From Callipepla californica brunnescens (lineage: Eukaryota > Chordata > Aves > Galliformes > Odontophoridae): a stretch of DNA of 64,000 nucleotides. The notes beneath the pieces are model-generated. The model was not told the DNA's origin. It did not search any database and was given only the letters and a program-made list of their open reading frames with translations. The position numbers and the translations under genes are program-made. This document shows positions 24,901 through 37,975 of this stretch, piece by piece. The stretch is taken from NCBI GenBank assembly GCA_023055505.1, contig JALIRH010000116.1, forward strand, positions 930,001 to 994,000, in the 5' to 3' direction. The first letter of the stretch is position 1; the number at the start of each line of letters is the position of its first letter.

Positions 24901-26117
24901 TGTCTTGTAACTAATAGTAAACTAAATTTCCACTAGGAATTTAAAGATGAATCTCTAAAAAATGTTCAAGAGAGACATATGTTAATGAACAGTACCATCC
25001 TGACTAATTACAACTACCTTTCAAAACTGAACTTGCAATTTGTTTTTACTTTGTTAGTCTTTTCATTATGGTTAATTTAACAGACCTAAGCCAGACACTG
25101 GACGAAAAGATTCAATGAGTTTAAATGTTACCCCTGATAATAACACTAAATTGCATATACTACTTTTCAAGTCCTATTTAAAATTTAGTACCATTTGCTG
25201 GCAAATTTTGTTTGCTGTCAATTTGGCAACCAGAATATTTGATTTTTCTTCATACTGCATTCTATAGTGTAGAAATTCTTGTGTAGTTAGAGAATGGTCT
25301 TATAATACTCTAGACCTGACTGACTGCTGGTAGCATTTTCCTTAAGGGGAAAAAAAAAAAAAAGGTTGTGTTGTGTCACTATAGCACATTCCAAAAATGG
25401 AAAGGCTGTGCCATCTTTCAAAATTGACAAATTTATATGGGCAAACTTGAAAAAGGATGAGCTGACAGACAATGACAGTCGGCAAGTTAGAATGACCCCC
25501 CAAATTGTTCTACAAATCTACTACCCTCACATTTTTCGAAAGCTGAGTAAGATAAATTAGGTAGTGTTATAAGGCCTGCTTCTCATTACTATTATTTGCA
25601 GCATGAGCTGTATTTCTACAGCAGTAGCTCCATGTTCTCACATAATGAGTATTTAAAAATAGATCTTAACAAAGGCATTTCCCTGATAGAGCATTACAGT
25701 TGGTACATTCTTCCCTACTTACATGCGAACAGGAAGAACTGGAGAGTAATCCTGGAGATCTTACTAGGTTCTTTTATTTATTCAGAAAGAAATGAAATGC
25801 AATAGAAGGCATACCATGTGCAGTTTTTAAAAATAAAAATTGTTATGCAAAGGGATCAATGGCAGCTGTTTATGAGAACAGTTGTATGCAAACAGTAAAG
25901 AAGTGGACAAACAAAACAGCCCAACTAACCAACAAGAGTACAAAAAAAAAAAAAAAAAAAATCAGACACACAATATCCACACAGAAAAAAAGCAAACATA
26001 ACAAAAGACAGTTTGTTGAAATTGCAGAGCTAAGGGAACATGTCTGCAATTTCTATAATATCTGGACTAATGTAGAACAGATAATGTTAGGAATCTGTAA
26101 AAGCCAAGACGTACATT
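21958..26117. other. AT-rich intervening sequence
   Basis: Contains a GA-rich tract (22492-22570), poly-A tracts near 25347 and 25940, and a TTA tract near 23818. Short frames such as 23230-23451 (-) and 24579-24839 (+) show no domain I recognise. Confidence 0.5.
22492..22570. repeat. GA-rich microsatellite
   Basis: Imperfect GA/GGGA purine run of about 80 bp. All-purine strands of this kind can form triplex structures. Confidence 0.85.
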
Positions 26118-26270
26118 GAAGAAGCATAAAGAACTAAGAAGGGAGGGATGTTTGGAGTGATGGCACTTGTCTGCCCAAGTAAGTAGTATGATTGATGAGA
26201 CCTGCTTTCCTGGGAGTGGATGAACATCTGTCTAATAATGGGAATAAGCATATGAATTTCTTGGTTTCCT
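26118..26270 (+). mobile_element. LTR fragment, second family (3-prime half)
   Basis: The text GGGAGGGATGTTTGGAGTGA, TGGCACTTGTCTGCCCAAGT, GAGACCTGCTTTCCTGGGAG and GGATGAACATCTGTCTAATA matches, from memory, the downstream half of a common avian ERV LTR. I attribute the same family to the larger copy at 38393, which keeps mainly the other half. This copy is truncated at both ends. The identification is from recalled consensus text, so moderate. Confidence 0.6.
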
Positions 26271-27532
26271 ACTGTTTCATTACTCATTGCTGATAAAAGT
26301 CACTGAACAGTCCTAAATCAGGTATTAAACACAAATTTCAAAATATGATAGTGGGGTTCTGTTGTAGCTAGAGAGGAATAAGTATCTTCTGAAGGCATTT
26401 CATCAGAATTGTTTATTTTACAACAAGATTACTCAGTTACTGAAGACACCTGTTTCATTTGGATGTCTGTAAAAGGATATACCAGACTTTAATTTGATAA
26501 ACTCAGGCTTAGATTACCAATTGTTTGTTAGTTAGGAGTAGTTCAGGAAAGCACAATCTCAACCAACACCTTTGGCAGAGGAAATAGAAAAAAGGGAAGA
26601 AATAAACTGAAGGACATTCAGCTCTCACCTTGACTGTGGTCATACTATGATGATTAATGCAACCTTGAATATGATGGTGGAAGCTATAATCACAGCTCCT
26701 GACTGTAACGTTGCTAAGCCCTTCTGTATGTATTAATTATTGTCACTTAGAGAAATAAGTTAGGGAGGCTCTGGAATATAGATGCTCAGATACATATCAA
26801 ATTATTCAGAATTCTCAGGTTTGAAACATTAGAACTTACAGTTCCTAATTCATCTTTCAAACTAGAAGTAAAAATGTGACAGAAAATATTGAAAGCAAAG
26901 ACGTTATTTGGACTAAGAACTTATACAACACATTAAGATAGTAATTCTAAGACATTTTTCTCCAAACGGAGTACAATATAAATACATGAAGAAACGTGAA
27001 GCAGGTATAATTCAAAAAGTTCTTGAACTCAAGGGAGATCTTATAAACAATGCCATATTTGAAAATTATAGCTTAACTGAAGCCGTAAATAAGTTAGATG
27101 CAGTAGACGTGGGTGAATTCTATAAACATATTGCAAGCTTGTAAACATTATTGCAAACTTAGCTAAATTAGTGTACATCAATTTAAATTGTATTTTTATT
27201 TACACAGACTGATTTACTGTTGGTAAGATTTTGTTCCATTACCTGAAAGTCTTCTTTAATATCTTTGAAAATAAAGCTACCTAGTAGTACCTCTTGTTCA
27301 CCCTGAGCCTATATTCTGATAATGGAACTTCACGTGATTACTTTAAGACCTAAAATGACAGCTAAGTTAATAACTATATGACAGTAGTTTGGGGACAGTA
27401 CATGTTATGAAAAGGTTGATGACTTATTTTACATATGGAAATACAGAACTAATTAAACCACTGAAACAACTTTCGAGCTTCAAGCTTCAAGCTTAGAGTA
27501 GATTTAAGTTAGATACATTGAAAATGTCTTTT
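26271..27532. other. AT-rich intervening sequence, nothing recognised
   Basis: No element or gene signal recognised on either strand. Confidence 0.5.
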
Positions 27533-27724
27533 ACAGAGAGGTTGGTGAGGCACTGGAACAGGCTGCCCAGAGATGTAGATCGTGTTTCTGGAGACATTCA
27601 AAGTGAGGCTGGAGCAGGCTCTGGGTAACCTGATCTAGCTGTGGATGTCCTTGTTCATTGCAGGGGAGTTGTACTAGATGACATTTAAAAGTTCCTTCCA
27701 ATCCTATGATTCTATGACTTTATG
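27533..27724 (+). mobile_element. CR1 LINE 3-prime end
   Basis: GGCACTGGAACAGGCTGCCC, GGAGACATTCAAAGTGAGGC and the tail TTCCTTCCAATCCTATGATT CTATGA are standard CR1 3-prime text in sense orientation. About 190 bp, severely 5-prime truncated. Confidence 0.93.
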
Positions 27725-30254
27725 AACTTTGAATACATTATTTCTAAAACTTTTTATTCTTGTATCTAACATTTTGTGTATTTACCTGAAATGCTGAATA
27801 TTTTCTACTCTTTTTTTTTTTCCCTACTCTTTTTTTTTTCCCCTGTTTGAGTTTTCCTACTGTGTAACAAACAGAATAAAAAATGTGGAAGCACTTTCAG
27901 AAAATACTTAAAGAATCAGTGCTTTCTACGATTTTCTATAAAATTTAGACCAATCAGTAAGAGTCATATGGATATTTTTCATTTCATTTTTTCTTCACAT
28001 TGAGACAGTCAAATATATGCTAAATTAGCATCAAAATCAAAGCCTGCTGCAGTCATAAAAATGTCAAGAATGAAGTAAAGGATCGTTTATAAGGATTCAT
28101 TGTTCTTTGCAAAGCTAGTAATGATCTCAGAAACGATTGTCCCCATTTCATAAAATTCTGTGATGATTTAGAACCAGTTCCTGAAACTGTAACACCTGTA
28201 AAAGAATTGCCAGTATTTATTATTTAATAATGTATTAGTTTTATGGTTGCAGTATATTCTTGCAGGTGATATACATCAGTCTAAGAAGATACAGAGGTGG
28301 CAAACTAGTGGTAATTTCAAAACAGGAAGGAGAGATTTTACAAGCAGAAATTCATTAATTAAAAATGTGCACAAATGTAAGACACCCATATTGTCTTAGG
28401 AGTGTGCAAAAAAGTTCTTTAAAAATAAGTTCTTCCAGGAACATGGGAAAATTGTAGTTTTTTTTTTATTTTTTAATGTTTGTATTGTCTAGGCTTATAT
28501 GCTAATTTGAACAATATTCTAATCATGTGCATCAAACTGCTCAAATAAAAATTAAGAATTAAATGATTTTAAAAAGAGAATTATTTCATATATTTGTAAT
28601 TTAAAAAAAAACAAAAAACAATTGTACAATTGAGTGAGGACCAGAAGATTCCATGACAGTTGTTGCTATATTTTATGAAGATAAATGATTTTAGCATATT
28701 ATTAATTTTATATGCTGTTTGAATCGTATTACTAACAGTAAAGAAACAAAAGTTTTAATTAATATGTTTTCTCATGCTTCTGTTTCCATTATTTTGGTGA
28801 GTCACTGAGTGAAATAATGCCAGTTCATTTTAATGATGACTAAAAAAACATTAACAAAAGAGTCAAGGCATTTTTAAATTATTAAAGCTTCTAATTAGCT
28901 AGGCTTTTTTGCACCATTTTTTCCCTTCTTTTGCATTTACTACTGTAAAATGTGTTTAGGTGTTATTGTATTATAAAGAACAGTAAAAGTCAAACTTGAT
29001 TCAGTAAAATCAGAAGGCTGTTAATGATCTCAAAAAAAAACATGTATTCCATCTTCTATCCCAAAAAAGTTAACCTAGCCAGAATCTTTATGCAGGGTTT
29101 GACTCAAATTTTTGACAAGAGTTTTAACAGTACTTTTTGTTTTATAAATGGGAAAAAAAAAGGAAAAAGAAAAAAAAAAGAAATAAGAAAAGTTTAAAGA
29201 AAAAGAAAAGGAAAAATAAAAGGAAAAGGAAAATAAATATGCATATTTTTAGTCCTGATTATAATTGTTCTTTATGTCAAAGACCTTCTATTATGAAACA
29301 AGGCTTCATAAAATGTTCTATATGCTTAGAATTTTGCTTCTGAATTTCAAGAAATAATCTTAATAAGATTCTTGCAAATGGTGTCTGGATTTCTTATAAT
29401 ATAGGGAACAATTGCAAAATGTGTTGTTACAAAATAAATCTTTCTCAAAGTTAAGATAATTTTATATAATAAAAATTGTGTATTCTAGGTTCCTTAGGAT
29501 ATAAATTATTAAAATCTGTTTAGATCAGTATGAAAATAAGGTCTGAAATGGAATTAAGGACAGTGTATGCTTCATTTCAGCTGAGTTTCACTGCAGTGAT
29601 TTCACATTACAATCAAGTAATCCAAAATCCCTATCTGAGGATTTAATAATGCCCAAAGTAGCAGTATTCTACAGATAGAGTGCATTTATGCTGCCAAGTT
29701 CTTATTGACACCAATTACTTTTACTATTATTATTATTATTATTATTTCTGCATCTCCCTTCTTACTGCATATTTACAATCTCTGAAATTGATTCTCCACC
29801 ACTCTAATGGGTGAGACTACACTATGAAGAGAGATGAGCAAATGGAGACAGATGTATATATGTACTAGGCCAGATTTGGGCCTAGACTAGTGTATGTCTT
29901 TTAGAAGATCTTTATAGACACAGAATCATCGAATTCTATCCTACACAGGACACGTGGGCTGTATACAAGAGTTTGTATTGAATTTGTGGTGTCTTTTCAC
30001 ACTTTTGTCAGTTCTGCTCTATCCCCAGGATATGTTAGACTACACTTAGCATCAGTTAACTCTGTGAGACACATACACAGCTTTGTCGGGGCCCCGGATT
30101 GATGACTTGCATGTTATGACAGTCCATCCACAGCATGGGATCTACTGTAGAACTTACAAGAATTCATAACAGGGAAGGCTGGACAGTCAGGGAGAAAGGG
30201 TAGGGCTATCAACAGTGAGAATAAATTGGGGATCAACTTTTTCTTTCCTTTTGT
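27725..30254. other. AT-rich intervening sequence
   Basis: Holds paired T-rich/C blocks near 27808-27844, a lysine-coding-like A-rich tract at 29148-29236 and a TTA microsatellite near 29728-29748. No gene recognised. Confidence 0.5.
29148..29236. repeat. A-rich low-complexity tract
   Basis: Almost pure A with scattered G. It gives a poly-lysine-like frame on the plus strand (68 aa at 29137-29343), an artefact of composition. Confidence 0.85.
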
Positions 30255-30259
30255 TAATT

Positions 30260-30426
30260 CCCTTTCCCTTTCCCTTTCCCTTTCCCTTTCCCTTTCCCTT
30301 TCCCTTTCCCTTTCCCTTTCCCTTTCCCTTTCCCTTTCCCTTTCCCTTTCCCTTTCCCTTTCCCTTTCCCTTTCCCTTTCCCTTTCCCTTTCCCTTTGCT
30401 TTTCCCTTTCCCTTTCCCTTTCTCTT
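30260..30426. repeat. (CCCTTT)n hexanucleotide array
   Basis: About 27 hexamer units, perfect except for one GCTTTT interruption near 30399. The unit contains no stop codon in the plus frames, so it creates two overlapping frames of Pro-Phe and Ser-Leu repeats (30215-30478 and 30226-30450), which are not genes. The strand is purely pyrimidine and mirror-symmetric. The same text occurs in short form inside the TGTCATGG-family LTRs, a possible source. Confidence 0.95.
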
Positions 30427-30735
30427 TTTATTCTATATACATTTTTCTAATGGCGTAATGGTCAGATCAATTTGTTGATGAACTCTTTCAATTAATAATT
30501 CTTATGTCAAGGTCCCCTTATGCATCCTACAGTATTGTATTCTATAGTTAACTTATCTAGAGTTAATATTCATCCAACAGTAGAGCCTCCAAAAGTGCAA
30601 GAACTGACATTAATACCAGAATAAGTTTTGGATCTGGATGCAATGTGTATTCATGAAGAGTGGATCCACAACTTTGTATGATAAAAAGTGAAAGCAAGAT
30701 TTGTTTAGTTTTTTTTTTTACTTGTTTCTTTTTTT

Positions 30736-30781
30736 GGGGGGGGGAGGAGGGCAGAGGGGGAAGGAGGTGGGGGGGAGGAGA
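30736..30781 (+). repeat. G-rich tract with quadruplex potential
   Basis: A run of nine G, then several further runs of three or more G (GGAGGAGGGC, AGAGGGGGAA, TGGGGGGGAG) within 46 bp. This satisfies the usual four-G-run pattern for a G-quadruplex. It lies about 310 bp from the (CCCTTT)n array. Confidence 0.8.
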
Positions 30782-30783
30782 GA

Positions 30784-33700
30784 GAAGGCTTAGGGTGAGC
30801 AAGAATCAGAATTGTTTATCACAAATTAAAAATATATTTCTCAACAGTTATCTCCAGAACTCAGGCTTGCATAGCTGGCTGATGTCAGTTTTGTGAATAG
30901 TGAAGTATCTTATTTGTATTAAAAGCCTGACATTTTTAATTTCATGTGTACTTGTCATTCACTTCAAACTTTTCTTTCCATCAGAGGTTAGAAGGGCAGT
31001 GTGGCAGAACTGCTGGCATGTGATATTTCAGTTTTCAAGAGTAAGATTCCTCTGAGCAACTGAGTTTCATACCATACTTATTTTATTGATGTTAACTAGA
31101 TTCTACAATCTGTGTCTTGGCAGAAGATGAGCGTGGGGGAATACCTGGACATAAAGCAGATGAATGCCACTATATTTTATTTAGAATGTTTTATTCTCAC
31201 CAACTTAACCTCATGAATATAATGAATAGAACAGATGCATGCATGATTTAACATTTTGAACAGTGAAATTTTTCTGCTTTCCTCTGGGACTGGATTTTTA
31301 TTTGATTTGGTCTTACTTCATAATCAAGAAATCTGTTGCCAGCTGAGTATTTGTACAAAAGCATATTTCTATACCTTTGCTAATGTTCAAGAGAATATGT
31401 CATAAATGTACCACAAATTATTGCCAATTTACAGAGGAAAGTAAAGAAAGAAAGTATTCTTTAAAAACACTGCTTTACTGTAATAACTGATACATAAAAC
31501 ATGAAAGCAATTATTAAAGTTACAGCTTTTTTCCTCCTTAGTACTTGTGGTCTCCATATCATAAGGCAACCAGTAAAATCTTTAAATGAAAATGCAATCA
31601 GCAAGAATGCTATTGCTGCTCTACATTGAAAAAAAAGAGAGATAAATCCAACTCTTGTGTTTGCCTGAAGCTAAAATTATTTTCCAAACAGAATTGTTTT
31701 CACTGTTGTACAACATTTCATTACTGTTTTTACTAATGGTCTGTTTTTGAAAAGGTAGTTTATCATTCAAGAATAAACTGAAGCTAGCTTTAGCAATACA
31801 TCAAATTTATATACTATTTATTAATATCCTGGATAAATGTTGCTTCATTTTAATGTTGGGAATTAATTCATTGCATTCTGAACCACCCATGGAGAAGAGA
31901 TAAACTTTATAGGAAATATTCTCACAGTTAAATGAATATGCATCTCTAATTCTGGCCTCAGGAAAGATCCCTCATGGCAGTCCTTTAAGCTAGGGGAAAA
32001 ATTTGTTTTCTTTCTAGGAGCAATATTACACTACTTCCTTCTACTCCATGGCACTTGCATGTAAGTTCCTTCATTAAAGCAAAGTACACAAAACAGCTAC
32101 AAATATTTGTGAAGCTAATATGAAGCAATATCTATTTTCTTTTCAAGCTGCACATAGGAATACATTCACCAATTATAGTTCATAAACAAAGAGAAAATTA
32201 CACTTCTGTATCTTGAGACTGTAACTGTTTTATTATTGCCGTTTTTCATTCTGGAAGGTCTAAAATAATTTTTTCTCCAATGAATTCCACAGGCCAAATT
32301 TTCAACAGCTTTAAGCCTTTTGGGCATATGGTGGCACTGCATATCCTTATAGAAATTCCTTCTCCAATTTTCTGTAGCAACCTGGGGCAGTATGTGTGTT
32401 GAAATACCACCAAAAGTAGAATATCATTTATACAAAAAGGTCAGTTCAAAGATGATGATGTTTTAATTTACGTGTTCTATATCTGTTCTCAAGTGCAAAC
32501 TTTTCAGGACTGTAATTGACGTGATTACAGTATTTGAAGACTTTTATTAGTATTTTCTACTACTTACCTGCTTTGATTGCCTCTTCGTTTTATTCAGTAT
32601 AGTGTCAATGAAAAACACAAACGTACCCTTTATTTATATAATATCATGATCTGCTATCATATCTTCCTTTGCAAATTAATGACAGAGATGTTTTTATGGA
32701 AAGGTAAACTGCAAAAAATTTTGAAATAGAATTTGGAAAAAAGCTAACAGTCGTAACTTAAATGCATTCTTGACTGTAATAGTATGAATAATTTTAACCA
32801 GCTATTTACATAATAGCCATCTAACTCTCTGGACATAAAATGAATATACTGGTGAAGTTTAAACAATAACAAATATTCATCATGTTCAGTGTTCTGGTAA
32901 AGACTAAATCTTTACATCTCGACCTTCCATCTGTTCATTTTCATGTTTGAAAGTGCATTATTATCATTTTACTCAGGAGCTGTATGAATGATAGAACCAA
33001 AACTGATATAAATAATGAATAATGAATGACAAAGAATTTTAATGTTTTTTTTGTTTTTTTTTTAGAGAATATATTCATTTTTACCCATGAAGAAATTGTT
33101 TCAAGTCCAGTCCTCAAGATAGCTACTGGAAGTAATTATCTTTCAGTGATTAATGAGAGATGAGTGGTCAGCATCAGTCCATACCTCAGAACAAATCATA
33201 AAATTCACCATCAAAACTGTCATGAATTCATTATACTAGTAGAAAAACTAAGATTTACATGTTCTTGAATGAACCACTTTTTTAAATCTTCACATAACAT
33301 TGCCAGGATATGACTGAAGCTTTGCTACTCAGTGACTGCATTTACCTACCCTAGATATTTACTTCTTAAACATAGGTTTCATATCATATCTATTATTGAT
33401 GAACAACTTTTTGCAGTTTTATTTGCAAATTATTTATCAGATGCTGGAGCAAAATCAGGTGAGATGTTATCTATAAAGAATTCTGTGCTAAACAATCATG
33501 ACTGGTAACAAGCTATTTCTTTATTTGTGTCAGTATGTAAGCCCTTACACAGAATATGGACTGCAGGTGAAAAGCACCCGCTGATTCAATAAATTGACAG
33601 AATTAAGATGAATTATGCATTCTGTGTGGACAATCCATGCAAATTATTCCTGGCTCTCTCTACAGTTATATTTTTTACACCAGAGAAGATTGAAAATGGT

Positions 33701-34530
33701 AATTTTCTATAGTTGTAGAAAGCTTCTTCAAACATTGTCCAGATAAATATTCCAGGAATTATTAGACATCTTGGACATTGGTATTGTTTGTGATAATTTA
33801 AATATCCTAACTACATATTCACTGCTCCATTCTAACAAAATTGGCTCTGTGGGTATGTTACTCTGGGATGCAAATTATAACTTGAAAAAGTGTAACAGTG
33901 TTTTGATCTTTTGTTTGAATTCCAGCATGAATTTCATATTTCCTACTTAGGTTACAAAGTCCTCAGTGGAAAAAACAAAACAAAACAGCTTAAACTTTCC
34001 CTTCCAGCAAAGGCTTTTATTTCATAGGACAGGATAAAGGATGTGTAACTCCTTGTTAGATTGCTAGAAGATTAAAAGAAACCTCTCTTCTGAGAACCAG
34101 TATAATGATGACTCTAAGGACACTCAAGGAATTTGTTCCACTTGTATGCATCAGGGTTTGTTAATTTTGCTGTCACCCACAGGGACTATTCTCTTTCAGC
34201 TACTATTTAAAAAAATATTATCTGAGACAAGTAGTCTGACACTCATTTCTCATATTGTGGAGTGTGTTAATAACAGGTCTCCTGATCTTAATAGAATTAT
34301 AGTAATGACAAGAAGAAATTTGGTGAAGATTTTGGGTTTAGAATAGAAAAACAGTGGAGTTTTTCTCTTCCTTCACAGAGTCCCTTGCCACTCAGAAATT
34401 CCACTATTTTTTTTTTTCAGTCAACTGTAAAAAGAGATATGAAACAGCATAAGAATAGCAGCGTCATCACAAAACAGTTTTCTGTAATGCTCTCTATGAC
34501 ACCTGATATTTTAAAAGATTTCTAGGCAGA
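30784..34530. other. AT-rich intervening sequence, no gene supported
   Basis: About 3.7 kb without a recognised repeat family. Only short chance-sized frames are present. Confidence 0.5.
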
Positions 34531-35060
34531 AAGAAACCAGATGAGTTTTAACAAGAGCAAGCGTAGAGTCTTGCACCTAGGGAGAAATAACCTCATGCAC
34601 TGGGATAGGTTGGGGGATGACCTGCTGGAGAGGAACTCTGACCTGGGGTTCCTGCTGGATGACAGGTTGGCCAAGAGCCAGCAGCGTGCCCTGATGGACA
34701 TGAAGGACAGTGGCATCCTGAAGTGCATTAAAAAGAGCGTGGACAGCAGATGGTCGAGGGATGTGATCCTCCCCCTCTACTCAGCCCTGTTGAGGCCTCA
34801 GCTGGAGTACTGTGTCCAGTTCTGGGCTCCCTGATAAAAAAAATACAGAGATTTCCTCAAAAGAGTTCAGCAGAGGGCCACAAGGATGATACAGGGTGTG
34901 GAACACCTCTCTTATGAGGAAAGACTTAGAGATCTGGGTCTGTTCAGCCTTGAATAAAGAAGACTCAGAGGAGATCTTGTCCATGTCTATAAATATCTAA
35001 GGTGTGGGAGTCAAAGAGACTAGGCTAGATTCTTTTCAGCAGTGTGTGGTGATAAGACTT
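34531..35060 (+). mobile_element. CR1 LINE fragment with readable ORF2 C-terminal piece
   Basis: The frame at 34541-34834 reads 97 codons without a stop (FNKSKRRVLHLGRNN ... ILPLYSALLRPQLEYC ... QFWAP), the post-catalytic part of CR1 ORF2. It ends at a TGA-TAA cluster beside a short A-rich insertion, where the family normally continues into the last ~150 residues. Those follow in other frames to about 35060 (ATGAGGAAAGACTTAGAGAT). The catalytic region and the 3-prime tail are missing. It is the least decayed CR1 protein remnant here but is not functional. Confidence 0.92.
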
Positions 35061-37215
35061 TTAAGTGTCTACATATTTGCAGTCAACGTTTTTAGGATGT
35101 GGTGAGTAAATGTCAGCACAGGCCAGTGTGAAATGGGCAAAAACATCCTCATACTGAATGTCTGAGCACCTTCCCATCTGGCTCTTTAGCCTGCCTATGG
35201 AAACATATATGATAAGACAAACAAGCCTGTTTTGTTACTCTGGTGTAGGCCATGGAGATCAAGAGCAAGGCTGTTTTATCTGTGCTCTTAGACAGCAGTT
35301 GACAAATAATTTGTTATCCTTTTTCCATTTTTTTGAACATCTCATTTTTATTTTATTATTTTTATTTTTATTTTTATTATTTTTAGCTATCCTCCTGTGT
35401 CTATACCCAAATTTGGTATTTCAAGTACCACTACTAAAGTAATTGCTGAAATATATGATATTACTTGTACAGTTACTGAGCTGCTGTCATATTTGGAAAA
35501 TTATACTCCTGTAAAGATCTTCAAACCTCCTGCCAGCAATCTGTGATGTTTGGCCAGTTCTCACATAACTGCCCCTCAGCCACCTGTGAATCCTGATTGT
35601 CCTTCATGGTGCAGTCATTAACATTTGCGAGCTGCTTGCATTGTTATCTATCAAATAAAAAAAATAATCTTCCTACAAGTAGATTTCTGCATCCTAGTCA
35701 ATTAACATCAGTCCAGGGCATTGTCAGTGACCTCTAGCTATTTGCCAGCAGCTGTATCTTTTATTTGGTGACGTGTATTGGGGGTGAGTTCATGATATTA
35801 GCATTTATCCAGAAAGAATATCAAACTTACTTACATATTTTCTGACTGTAGTATGAGCAAGATACCATATAGCATAATCACAGCATAAAGAATGCTTTAA
35901 TGTCTGTTTAGTGAAAATGTAATTGTTGCCTTACAAGTTTAACAATGTTAAAACATACCCAGTAATCTACTTGCTTGCCACTGGAAATGCATTGCTGTGG
36001 CTCATTAATTCAAGCACACACACACACACACACAAAAGTTCTGCAAATGTATTCAGCCACACTGTTTTGAATTTGTGGAAGATTACAAAAGTATCATATT
36101 GTTGATGATAAATATGCTAGTCCCACAATGACAAATTCTTTCTCATCAAGCAGAACCAGAGATGTCCTGAAGTATGTGCACCAAAGTTGTTTTTGTTGAT
36201 TAGTTAGCTCTTGACCAAAACCTCAGGCTGTGAAATTCACTTTGTGTTTAAGTTCACATCTGAATGTTACTAAAATACTTAGCCTTTACAGAAAATATTC
36301 TTTAACCACTGTATTTTTCTAGTGTCTTTTTTAGTGTTTTATTTTCAAAACTATTATGCATTCAACATATATTTAACTACTCATCAGATAGAAAATGCAT
36401 AAAATAGTATGTCTATAAATGAAAGCAATTTTGAATATCTGCTATTTTGAGGTAATGATATTTAAAAAAGATAATAAATTGAGTATTCTATACATAAAAC
36501 TACATAATTTTAAATAGAAGTACCTTAGAGTCCTTTCTTCACATGTGCATCTTCAGCAGTACCTGAACAACTTTGTTTAATACTTCTTTTTTTGTTGTTG
36601 TGGAGAATGGTTAAAAAGTAGAAAGAAGGAGGTCCCACTAAGAGAACTAACTTGTAAAGCTGTATCTTAGGCAGAGCTGTATAAAGGTGTACCCAGGAAA
36701 AGTATCTACACTGTAGAATACAAAAGGAAGAGAAAGTGATGAGAGTGAAGATAGCAGTAAGATAACAGTAAGATAAAAAGTAAAACAGAAAGAAAAGACT
36801 AAGACGAAAGAACTGAGCATCAAAATATCACTGTCATTATTAGATTAGATCAATGGACCACCAGACATCTGTATCCTAATTTGAGGGAAATCTGCAAATT
36901 TACACAAAGAACGGGCCAGTAATTTATTGATGAATGTTTAAAAATGTCAAAGGAGTGCTGGAGTCTGAGAGGATACCTGATCAACTGGGAAACTGCAATC
37001 AAAGTTAAATTGAAACAAAAGTACATCTGGAATTTTCAAGTATTTTATACATAACAAGTCACATGGATTAAAACAAACTGGGAACAGTGAGGCATTTTCT
37101 TAAAAACGTAGCTTCTGCATGCTTTTACTGCACAGAAGGCCTTATGAGAATTGGTTTAAATGAGGGTGAGTGGTAGGAGACAGTGAGTAGTCAGCACTGC
37201 GGTTTTCTTACTGGG
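35061..37215. other. AT-rich intervening sequence
   Basis: Holds a TTTTA-rich tract (about 35337-35384) and a short CA repeat (36014-36034). No gene recognised. Confidence 0.5.
36014..36034. repeat. (CA)n microsatellite
   Basis: About ten CA units. Confidence 0.9.
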
Positions 37216-37444
37216 AGAATCATAGAATAGAATCATAGAATACTTAGAGTTGAAAGGAACCTCAGAAGGCCATCTAGTCCAAGTCCCCTGCAATGAACAG
37301 GAACACAAGTAGATCAGGTTGCCTGGTGCCTTATTGAGCCTTGGCTTGAAAGTTTCCAAGGATGAAGTATCAATCACATCACTAGACAACCTGTTCCAGT
37401 GCCTCACCACCCTCACTGTATAATATTTTTTCCTTATATCTAAC
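37216..37444 (-). mobile_element. CR1 LINE 3-prime part, left piece of an interrupted copy
   Basis: Starts with AATCATAGAATAGAATCATA (reverse complement of the CR1 tail) and follows CR1 to TTTTCCTTATATCTAAC, where an LTR interrupts it. The same CR1 resumes at 37976-37981. Joining the two sides across one CTAAC restores continuous CR1 text. Confidence 0.93.
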
Positions 37445-37975
37445 TGTCATGGTTTTATGATTTTTCGTTATCGGTATTCCACAGCAAAACATCATATGAG
37501 GCACTGGGAGTTAAAGAGTTAATACTCCAATTCTGCAGACTACTGAATTTTCGAGTACTTGGCTCTCAAAAGAGAAGAACTACAAACCCCAGAGGACTTT
37601 GTGTTCCCATTTTCCACTCAGAGGGAAAGATAAAACTGCACACAAGTCCTGATACTTCCTCTCCTTTGCTGGTCATCTTTGCAGTGGAGGTTCCCCAAGC
37701 TGTCTCACCTTCAGCTTTAGTATAAAGACTTTGGTTTTGAATACTCTCTCTCTCATTTTATTTCATTTATTAGCTTCAATTCTAATTATATTCTACTATG
37801 CTGTATTATTTTGCATTCTGATATCTTATTTATTAAATTAATTTTCCTTCTCAAGATTGCTGTTTTGTTTTTAGGCCCATCTCTCTGCCCTCTCCCTTTT
37901 CCTCCTTCCTCTTTTCCAGGATATGGGTCTGTGGGTCCCCTGTTTCATTAGTCATGGAACCCATGACTCTTGATG
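37445..37975 (+). mobile_element. solo LTR, TGTCATGG family, inserted in CR1
   Basis: A 531-bp LTR starting at TGTCATGGTTTTATGA and flanked by perfect 5-bp duplications CTAAC (37440-37444 and 37976-37980). Near its 3-prime end the family text between ATGGAACC and the terminus is shortened, and the terminus has drifted to TTGATG. It contains a TATA-like GATAAAAC near 37629-37636 and the usual pyrimidine-rich block near 37880-37915. A 5-bp target duplication is common among ERVL-type and some other avian elements. No internal gag or pol sequence is present. Confidence 0.95.

Noticed and set aside
29137..29343. Lysine-rich 68-aa protein
   Set aside because: Product of an A-rich tract followed by unrelated text.
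30215..30478. Pro-Phe and Ser-Leu repeat proteins
   Set aside because: Translations of the (CCCTTT)n array in two frames, with no non-repeat coding sequence.
34541..34834. 97-aa protein as an independent gene
   Set aside because: It is the C-terminal piece of CR1 ORF2 inside a truncated element, ending at clustered stops.
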